Source: Pardosa pseudoannulata
Lineage: Eukaryota; Arthropoda; Arachnida; Araneae; Lycosidae
Assembly: GCA_032207245.1 (NCBI GenBank)
Contig: CM063502.1
Span: 47,155,904 to 47,219,903, forward strand
Length of the DNA stretch: 64,000 bases
Direction: 5' to 3'
Within the stretch, counting starts at the first letter, position 1; every line of letters begins with the position of its first letter. The notes below the pieces were generated by a model. That model made no database searches. It had not been told where the DNA came from and was given only the letters and a program-made list of their open reading frames with translations. A program made the position numbers and the translations under genes. This document shows, one piece after another, positions 56,705 to 64,000 of this stretch.

Positions 56705-57577
56705 TTCCCAGATAGCACAAAAATAGCGATCAATATCAAAATTATAATATGCCCTAAATCAAATAAACCTTCCCTCCTCTTCCTAAAAAAAATGATATTT
56801 CTGAATTTTTTTATTTATTTTTTTTTTATTTAGCAATATTGGTCCCCCGATATCCTTGACATCATTTTTTGATATTTAGCAATGTTCGTCAATACCTTGG
56901 TTCCTCACGTAGTAATTTTTCCTTGTGGACTAATTTATTTTTTTCTTGGAATAAGGCTTTTTTCTATTTGACTAGAAGCTTTATGTTTAAAATTTGCATT
57001 ACCTAGCATTTTTCCCAAGAACCAAAATATACGGCAGTTCAGTTCACTTTTGCCTGTTTCACAGCTTTCCGGAGAATCGCAATTATTACAGTTAGTCGTA
57101 GTACTCGTTATGTTGCTTCGTACTCGACATAACGCAAGGAAGAATCGCACGAAAGGGCTGAATCGATTCATTTCCGTTCACATTCGGCTAATGTAGAAAC
57201 GTGTGTTGTGCGGAATGTCGGGAGATATCATTTGATGTCAGAAGGTATATTTATTTTTATGGATATCACTGAATGTTATCAAATAACATCATTTTAATGA
57301 TATTGCACAACATCGTTAACAACATTAAGAAAAAACATTCACAAAAGTAAGTCTTAAAGACTGGAAAATTTATTAAACTTAATTTTTTAGAATAATATTT
57401 CTTTTATAAGCAATAAAAACAACTGTTTTAAATGCTTTCTTTTAAACAATTTCAGATTTTAATTTTACATTATGTCGGTCGATATCGGCATATGTTCAAA
57501 ATTTGATGTCCAACATTCAAAATATTGGCCAGCAATTGAACGATATTGACCGATATATTTTGTGCTACTTGGGTTAG
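56705..57577 (-). repeat. Long dispersed unit, copy A, with short inverted ends
   Basis: The two ends share a short inverted motif: cccagatagcacaaaaatagcgatcaatatc at the left, and on the opposite strand cccaagtagcacaaaatatatcggtcaatatc at the right end. On the minus strand it matches the plus-strand sequence at 58148-58740 along about 600 bp. Inside, a minus-strand frame (56935-57171) shares spaced residues with the frame in copy B. Likely a non-autonomous DNA element of unknown superfamily. Confidence 0.6.
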
Positions 57578-57852
57578 TCAATAGGTAATAGTCCTGATGG
57601 AAATGCGAATAGCATATTAAAAGATTGTTCTAAAAATGAAAGTTTTTTAAATTAATCATACAAATAGTAATCATAAATGAATAATAACATTAGCGAAGAC
57701 GTAAGTCTTGGGGAGAAACCGCTTCAGGAGCATGAGGACCTCAAGTTAAACTACAAGAACAAGGAGTTGATGCTTAGTAATCGACGTTTTATGTTTACCA
57801 TTGTCATCAGAGAGTCCATGTTTGGCTATTCAAGCCAGATGTTGTTACTACA

Positions 57853-58122
57853 GATTGCAGGTGACTGGGGCATGCAAAATAGGTTAGTGGTCACAATGTC
57901 TTCCAAGTTCTCAATTAATACCCCTGGGGGTGGCAGGCCAAGCCTATGGGTCTTCTGCTTGGTCCCTGCTTCAAAATTATGAGGACCCACTTGAGCATAA
58001 GTCGTACTTTCACCCTTGAGGTGCTCGTTAAAAAACGAAAGGCGCACCCCTTTGCTTTAATACGAGTAGCCTCCGGCTCAAATCGTGCTTGGTTTGACCA
58101 AGTGGCATAAAACAACAACTAG
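57853..58122 (+). repeat. SINE-like family 2, headless copy
   Basis: Aligns by eye with the body of the element at 60378: gcatgcaaaataggttagtggtcacaatgtcttc, acccctgggggtggcaggccaagcctatggg, and a shared 3' end ggcataaaaca followed by CAA repeats. The tRNA-like head is absent, as in a 5'-truncated insertion. Confidence 0.6.
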
Positions 58123-58147
58123 AGATTGCATAAAGCACCTAGTCAAG

Positions 58148-58752
58148 TTTAACACCAGATAGACAAATATATCATACGATATCGTATAAATGTTGGCCTA
58201 TATTTTGAATGTCGCTGAATTTCGAACAACAAATTTTGGACATCTGACCGACATAATATAAAAATTAAAATTTGAAATTGTTTAAAAGAGTAGTTTGTAT
58301 TACTTGTAAGAGAAATATTGTTCTAAAAATAAAAAAAATAATAAATTTACCAGTTTTTACCAAACCCACTTTTTTAATGCTTTTTTTTAATGTTGTAAGC
58401 AATATCATACAATACCATGATAAAGATATTATTTTGATCATATTCAGCGATATCTATTAATATTTGTAAAAATAAATATCATTTTCTGATATCAAATGAT
58501 ATCTGATGACATTCAGCGCTACATATTAGGTGAATGGGAATGAAAGTGAATCGATTTTCCTTTTCTCCATAACAAGTATTACTACTAAATGTAGTTATTG
58601 TGATTCTTTGGAGACAAACAAAGTAGAATTGGACTACAACAGAATTTTGTTCCAAGGGAGAATGCCACTGAATACAAATTTGAAACGTAAAGCTTCTAAG
58701 CAAACAGAAAAATCCTCACGTCACAAAAAAGGTTCACAACTACGTGGCTTAA
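58148..58752 (+). repeat. Long dispersed unit, copy B, inverted relative to copy A
   Basis: Begins accagatagacaaatatatcatacgatatcg, the same end motif as copy A. Ordered blocks are shared with copy A's minus strand (ttttgaatgt, gaccgacataat, attgtttaaaaga, aatatcat, gatatcaaatgatatc, aaagcttctaRKcaaa). Its distal end is interrupted by the SINE at 58753. The open frame from 58530 continues into the SINE. Confidence 0.6.
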
Positions 58753-58924
58753 TGTTTTGGTTTGATATGGAGCTTTACGCTCTACTTTTCCCAACGCTAG
58801 GGCTAATGAGACCAGGACCTACTGCTTAAAGCCGATTCCGAACAGCTACGAACATTCATGCCACAGTGGGATACGAACTCCGGTACCAAAGATCAGCTCT
58901 GTAACCATTCGGCCATCGTTCGGC
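58753..58924 (-). repeat. SINE family 1, moderately conserved copy
   Basis: Minus-strand copy from ttttggtttgatatgg (tail) to gccatcgttcggc (head). A 9-bp near-repeat acktggctt flanks it (58741-58749 and 58925-58933). It interrupts the right end of the inverted-unit copy that starts at 58148. Confidence 0.75.
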
Positions 58925-58944
58925 ACTTGGCTTGAGAACAAAAA

Positions 58945-59290
58945 AAATCAAATTATTGCCTTGATCAACCAATTCGCCTAATTTGAACCATATGGAGAAT
59001 ATATGTGATTTAATAAAGAAACACCCTCAGGACTTAGTTTCGAAGGTTAAAAAGGAACTCGTGGAAGGTGATAAATCCGTTTGGGAAACCATCAACAAAG
59101 AGGATTGAAAAAAAAAATACATAATATGCGAGATTATGTACGTAACGTTAATGAAGCTAAATGAAATGCCACTAAATATTAACTATTCACAGTGTTTTGG
59201 TTTTAACGAATTATACTATTTTTACCATGGTTGTTTTAAGTTTTTGAACCACTGTAACATTTATTGAATTAAATAAATTAGAAAAATCAA
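58945..59290 (+). mobile_element. Tc1/mariner transposase 3' fragment (third family), copy A
   Basis: One frame from about 58974 reads NSPNLNHMENICDLIKK, then LVSKVKKELVEG, VWETI and, after a TGA, NMRDYV and NATKY. This matches the C-terminal third of Tc1/mariner transposases around the catalytic glutamate (the usual form is SPDLNPIENIW), and the closing TKY is typical of Tc1. No inverted repeat or upstream portion was found. It is related to the fragment at 59885 but not to the elements at 1423 or 31877. Confidence 0.7.
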
Positions 59291-59884
59291 TATAAAAAAC
59301 TTTGCAATGTTGTACTAATTTTTTTATGTTACTTTCATCTACCTCATGCTTAGAATGTAATACTACCCATTAAAATTCTGAATCATTAATTTCTACCCAA
59401 ATAAAATCAAATTTCAAACCACTGAGTGCTTTATTTTCTTCAGTTCTAATATTTTGAATTGTCGTTGGGCGCTTAAAATGCTTCTTTTTATCTTGTAGTA
59501 ACGCTGCAGAAGCAATTTGTCCAATATAAGCGGCAACGTTTTATAGTCCACATCTTATCTTTCATATTAAAGAAGATAGTAAAGTTACTCTTGATAACTG
59601 CTTTTAAAGGACATCAACTGTAATTTAGCTCATTGTAATTGCATTCTTAAAAACTGGTTGCAGTAAGACTTTTTAAATGTAATTTTATTTAGGTACTAAA
59701 ACCATGTGTAGTTTTCTCTAAATAAGGGTGGTTTGAAACATTTTCTCATCCTACAACCAATTTGGAATAATCATAAGCCACTCATATCAACGGCAGCATG
59801 AAAATAATGTGTAGCGATTTCTCTTTTTGTTTGAGCAAATGATATCCGCAACAAGAATATTTCTATTCTTCTGTAGATATTACT

Positions 59885-60150
59885 AAAGTCAAGTTATTTC
59901 CTTGATCCACCAATTCGCATAACTTGAATTCTTTGGAGAATATGCGGGGTTTAATGAAAAAAACACCCTCAGGATTTAGCTTCGAAGGCCAGAAATGAAT
60001 TCATGGAAATCGTTTGGGCAACTATCAGCAAAGATGATTGAAAAAAGAAAAATAAATAGTATGCGACGTTATGTACGCGACGTTAATAAATCCATGGGAA
60101 ATGCAGCTAAATACTAACTATTTATAATGTTTTGATTTACAGGAATTATA
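59885..60150 (+). mobile_element. Tc1/mariner transposase 3' fragment (third family), copy B
   Basis: This is a diverged second copy of the fragment at 58945, in the same orientation about 0.93 kb downstream. It shares the caccctcaggatttagcttcgaagg block, the atgcgacgttatgtacgcgacgttaat block and the final aatgcagctaaatactaactatt. It contains several small indels and no usable frame. Confidence 0.65.
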
Positions 60151-60240
60151 CTTTTATGTATAATTCATTTAAACCAAATAAGCTGTGATTTTTGAGAGAC
60201 TTGCTTTCAATATAAAAATAAGAATTGAAAAATTGATCTC

Positions 60241-60314
60241 AGGCTTGAGACATCAAACCCACAACCTTCGCATTATGAGCACGATGCTCTAAACAACTGA
60301 ACTATTGAGCCTCA
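60241..60314 (-). pseudogene. tRNA-Met(CAT)-like sequence, damaged T arm
   Basis: Read on the minus strand, it has a D stem GTTC/GAGC, an anticodon arm TCGTG-CTCATAA-TGCGA giving a CAT anticodon, and an acceptor-like AGGCT/AGCCT pairing. The T arm is damaged: GTGGG faces TCTCA. It lies head-to-head with the tRNA-like head at 60378. It is best read as a tRNA pseudogene or tRNA-derived retroelement head, not a working tRNA. Confidence 0.6.
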
Positions 60315-60377
60315 AAGTTAAAAGGAAAACAATTCTATAGGGTATCTTTTTATCCATCCTAGAGACTATGGGTTGTG

Positions 60378-60832
60378 AGCCTCTGTAGTTCAGTCGACAA
60401 AGGTGTTGATCTTATAACCGGAGGATTAGGAGTTCGAAGCTCGAGTCAGCTAAAGATCTGCCTTGTTCATTAATGGTAGATGAGGCACGTAATATGGGTT
60501 TATAGTCGCAGTGTCCTCAAAGTTCAAACGATACCGATTTTAGGATGCAAACCAAACCTATGTGTGCGTGTGTGTGTGGGGGGGTCTTGTACCTGGTCTC
60601 TCCTTCTAAACCCTGGGGGGAATATGTTACTCTCGTCCGTAGCATTCCTTGAGTTGCACGTGCTTCTTGGTTGGTACTAAATGTGTAAAAGCTTCGCTCC
60701 TGGGTCTGGTATAAAGATATCTCTGTATTGCCAGCTGCATTGGAAAGAAGCGTTGGGTTGTAGCGTTTTTCGTAAACTTTTCTTCAGAAAAATCTACGAC
60801 ACAAAGCAGAAGGCATAAAACAAACTCCATTT
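60378..60832 (+). repeat. SINE-like family 2 with tRNA-like head
   Basis: The head gcctctgtagttcagtcgacaaaggtgttgatcttataacc... ggagttcgaagctcg resembles a tRNA, with an A box-like region and a B box. A body of about 380 bp shares blocks with the copy at 57853 and ends ggcataaaacaaac. A (GT)n(G)n tract lies at about 60558-60584. Confidence 0.6.
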
Positions 60833-61009
60833 AATAAATGGTAAAAAATTGCCTACTTATTAACTCAAGAAATAGTATGTAAAGTAATGACGATAACGAA
60901 TTTGTCATCGCACTCATTCGTCAGGTTTACCAAAATTTGCCCTAATGCTTGGATAAGACAAATTGTTGCCAGAAACAAACAAACAACAACAACAAAAAAA
61001 ACCCATAAA

Positions 61010-61320
61010 TTGGAGTTGGCTGGTTTGAATTCCGCTGCAGACGTAGATGTTCATAGGCCATTCGGTTTGGTTTGGTTTGGAGTGCTACGGTCTACTTTTT
61101 GCAACACGAGGGCTAATGAGACCGGGACCTACAGCTTAAAGCTGATTCCGAACGGCTACGAACATCCATGCCATTGTGGGATTCGAACCCATGAACTCCG
61201 GTTCCGAAGGCCAGCACCCTAACCAATCGGTCATCGTTCGGCATAGGCCATTCGGAGTGAGCAGTAGTTCCTGGTCTAGTTACTCTTCATGTAGCTGAAA
61301 CCTACCGTAGCGCGTCCAGC
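61010..61320 (+). repeat. Older SINE-like sequence split by the insertion at 61061
   Basis: Left part ggctggtttgaattccgctgcagacgtagatgttcatagg and right part ccattcggagtgagcagtagttcctggtctagttactcttcatgtag join into a diverged relative of SINE family 1 in plus orientation. The B box-like and body order is kept. Its own head is lost. Confidence 0.6.
61061..61243 (-). repeat. SINE family 1, youngest-looking copy, inserted in an older SINE
   Basis: Near-consensus copy with (GGTTT)n tail, clean A and B boxes and the exact 14-bp direct repeat cataggccattcgg at 61052-61065 and 61242-61255. The flanks read as one older SINE-like sequence when the insert is removed. Confidence 0.88.
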
Positions 61321-62214
61321 CAACTATAAAGAAACAAATGCATTGGGTGGAATTGAGATTTGTGGTAAGGAGTTACTATTAAAAACAGAATAGACATTTA
61401 AAAAATTAAACTTTTCATAAAAAATATTTTAATTTCTCTCTTTATAGCACTCAGTACTATTTTCATAAAGGATCGAAAAATTAAATTGGTTAAGAAAATT
61501 AAATAAAATTACATATTTCCTATTTTATTCCACACTAGCCGCTTCACTCTCAACTTTCGGTATAGGCCAATTGTTCCCTTCGTTTTTTCAAACCACCTCC
61601 TTTACAAGAAAAAATATTTGAACGTCCCCTCTTCCCTAATAGTTAATTATACTAAATATTAAAATATTGTTGAATATTATCTATATATGTTTTATATGAT
61701 AAGTTATCTATTAAAAATCATTAAGTATAAATTAATTAAAATAGCTTTCAAATGTAGTAAAAATTGTTTATTAACCTTTTGGGAATAGGTGGTCGATATT
61801 TCAACCAAACCAGGCAAGTCGCAAAAGTACGGGCTTATTTGAAATATGCACCAAACACTTCATTTTTCTTCCGTCCACTGTTGAGTTGTCATACTGGGCG
61901 GGTCACAGTCATAGTTACCAATCACTTCTTTTATCAGTCCTATTTTCTTATTTGCCCTATTTCCCACCACACTCTGAAAATACCCTTATTTCTTCCCCTA
62001 TCCCTTTATCTTGCTTATTGTCGCAAAGTGGCAATATCAAAGAAATTGCTCATAGGGTCTAAAGCACTTAACTCAAGACTCCTGTTTTTATGTACACGAA
62101 TATGTAGAAAAATTCCGCCACGAAAAAGTTAAAAACTTAAAACTAAGAATAAAATCAATAAGAAATTTTAAAAATTAATGAGTTGGTTGACGCTGGAGGA
62201 ATTTTAACAATATG
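61321..62214. other. Intergenic stretch with a 122-codon frame of doubtful value
   Basis: The plus-strand frame 61764-62132 is the longest outside genes and arrays here. It is hydrophobic and has no recognised motif. It is nearly coextensive with TTAA motifs at about 61771 and 62127, so it may be the inside of a small TTAA element. Confidence 0.3.
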
Positions 62215-62218
62215 TTAA

Positions 62219-62848
62219 CCCCTTCCCGGTTTTTCTCGAGCTGAACTCGGGTAGGTGAAATGTACCTTCCTGGCTCATCCAGAGTGTAGCTCTGGAGCTA
62301 TGAAATTTTACACTGTTCATTCAGTCTTTCCCGAATTATCTCACATGTGTTTTTTATAGTTTCGAATGCTTTTGTTTACTTTTTTGGCTACTAGATTATT
62401 TACTACTCAAAGAGAGACAGCAGAGAGAAGAAGGTAAGGAGTGAACAAGGTTCTACTGTCCAGATTGCTATGTTAGACTCTATGCAGTACCGTGTTTCCG
62501 ATTGTATCATATATGATCAAATTTTGATTAATAATTTCATAATCATTTATGTAAAAGCAAAGAGTATAAATAAAATTTAATTCAAGATAAAAGCTAGGTA
62601 TTCTAAGCTTTATATTTATAGTTAGTGTGAATTGACTCCAAATTCTAATGAGTTTTGACGCACAGAAAGCCAACTATACAGGTAAATTACACATTTATTT
62701 TAATTGATTATTTACATTAATTTTTAGGAAAATTTGTATGCGAATGATGCTATGATGTTTAAAAAGCTATGTATGTATGAATATAACAATAAAAAAAATT
62801 GACATTTTTTTCACCCATATTCCCGAAATAAAATGAACATGGAAGGGG
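62219..62848. mobile_element. TTAA-flanked element of about 630 bp (piggyBac-like MITE)
   Basis: Left end ttaaccccttcccgg at 62215 and right end ggaaggggttaa ending 62852 form an inverted pair with TTAA. The similarity extends inward imperfectly: left tcgggtaggtgaaatg against right (reverse complement) tcgggaatatgggtgaaa, for roughly 40 bp. The interior is AT-rich with no transposase. Confidence 0.7.
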
Positions 62849-62852
62849 TTAA

Positions 62853-63739
62853 TGTCTGATTCCAATTTCGTTCACATAATTGAGAAATCTCCACGTTCAG
62901 TGACGTTCCTAGGGGATGTTGACAGAGCTCATGTTTAACCAAATACACAGAAGGAAATGCATTTAAAATTTCTGTACTCCAGCTCTGCGGGAATCCGCCA
63001 AATTCATAATTGAAATAAAATATCGCATTAATTACGGTAAATACAATATTATTCGAATGATTAATAGATTTTACAGATACGTACATTTTTATAGATATCA
63101 TTTCTTTTGGATGCCCCCCTGATTGTCTTAACGCTTTTCCCTTGCCTCTGAACTCGTTACCGCCCCCATGTAAGGCTTGTCGGGCTGTACAACCCCCGAT
63201 GGGAACCTATGGTCTAGGTAATGAAGAAGATATTATTCATTTCAAAATTTAAATTAGTGTTTATATTATACTACGTATCAACAATATGTACAATTTTGAA
63301 AACAAAGCAACTCATTTTATAAAACAAAAAATGTTTTTTTCTTAATTCAAATTTTAACTTCAGAATTTCACGTGCTATATTCCGTGATTCATGCTCGCAT
63401 TCGGGTAACAGAAAAGTACATACGTTTTAAACGAGATTTATTAAGGAGAACTAATAAACCTGTAAAATTAAAACTATTAAAATTGTGACATAATAAAATT
63501 TTAAATACTCTTATTTTGAAAATGGTCACCCCGTTACCCCTAACAACAAAATCGATTGGCATGAAAAATGTCTATAAAATGGCGAAATTGAATTTAAAAA
63601 GAAAAGAATATGCCAAATAAAAATAGATAAAATAAAACTTAATCAAAAAGCAACATTTAAGTTAATTAAATTTTTTAATTGTGTTAATACATTATTAAAA
63701 TAAAAATATATCTACTATATGTTAATAAGATTTGATATA
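62853..63739. other. AT-rich sequence with a GC-rich patch
   Basis: A patch at about 63110-63220 (gatgcccccctgattgtc, gttaccgcccccatgtaagg) stands out but is not identified. Otherwise nothing is recognised. Confidence 0.4.
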
Positions 63740-63935
63740 GGATAAAAATACTTTCAGTCTATCTCGTGACCTTGATTTCCGAAAAATTTGACCTACCTAG
63801 AACCTCCCGGAAGGTTTGTCTGAATCACCCTACAAATTTCATAACGATTGATCCACCCATTTCGGAACGCATAGCGAACAGACAGATAGACATACTTACA
63901 AAGGAATTTATATAAATAGAATAGTTTCCAAATCA
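63740..63935. repeat. Dispersed-repeat-like motif with GACAGA tract
   Basis: aatttcataacgattgatccacccatttcggaacgcatagcgaacagacagatagacatac has the cgatygrtccasccrttt...tagcgaacagacagac form that recurs in many arthropod non-autonomous repeats. The family is not identified. Confidence 0.4.
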
Positions 63936-64000
63936 CAATTTTAATATGTTCCCATTTACAAATCTGATATCAGAATATTAGTGAGACGACGATTTCCAGT

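Noticed and set aside
57677..57982. 101-codon frame MNNNISEDVSLGEKPL...
   Set aside because: Its second half runs into the family-2 SINE. The first half looks somewhat protein-like but has no recognised family or splice context.
60378..60452. Functional tRNA gene
   Set aside because: The D and T stems pair poorly and the sequence continues into a SINE body with a second copy nearby.
61764..62132. 122-codon plus-strand frame
   Set aside because: No recognisable domain, unusual composition, and it lies between TTAA motifs. It is kept only as a remark in the features.

Overview
This is a very AT-rich eukaryotic nuclear window, almost certainly from an arthropod. The grounds are long (TA)n microsatellites, tRNA-derived SINEs, Tc1/mariner and TTAA-type DNA transposon remnants, and an intron-containing animal membrane-protein gene. 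An arachnid, perhaps a spider, is my best guess; nothing in the sequence proves it. There is no bacterial operon, CRISPR array, rRNA gene or phage.

The only convincing host gene lies on the plus strand. Six coding exons between 36520 and 50353 join, with consistent phases and GT-AG introns, into a 566-residue multipass protein that I identify as an otopetrin-family (OTOP) proton channel. Its 3' UTR probably runs to an AATAAA at about 52201 or 52241. Introns 2 to 4 (2.7, 4.0 and 4.8 kb) carry old SINEs, a TTAA-flanked MITE, a long stem-loop and two large (TA)n arrays.

Layout: 1-3310, SINEs, a complete but broken Tc1 element (DD34E) with perfect 32-bp terminal repeats, and (TA)n arrays. 3311-14350, gene desert with tandem repeats (2 x 198 bp at 4780, 5 x about 171 bp at 5341, 3 x about 362 bp at 12574), a diverged duplication and a possible MITE. 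14394-20170, a large (CT)n(TA)n tract, a short coding-like piece, a GC-rich island and a triplicated repeat split by a (TA)n expansion. 20171-31720, desert with a candidate TTAA element containing 44-bp palindromic repeats, SINEs (one a 5'-truncated copy with a 10-bp target duplication) and two pairs of dispersed repeats, one bounded by microsatellites. 31877-33395, a second Tc1-like element with a nearly intact transposase. 36505-52260, the otopetrin gene. 52374-64000, a repeat-dense end: hAT-like remnants, two mutually inverted copies of a longer unit sharing an open frame, two Tc1 3' fragments, tRNA-like sequences, a second SINE family, a SINE inserted in an older SINE, and a 630-bp TTAA element.

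The elements do not form a functional pathway with the gene. The main themes are the otopetrin gene and the history of several non-autonomous elements. All homology calls come from reading motifs, not from searches.
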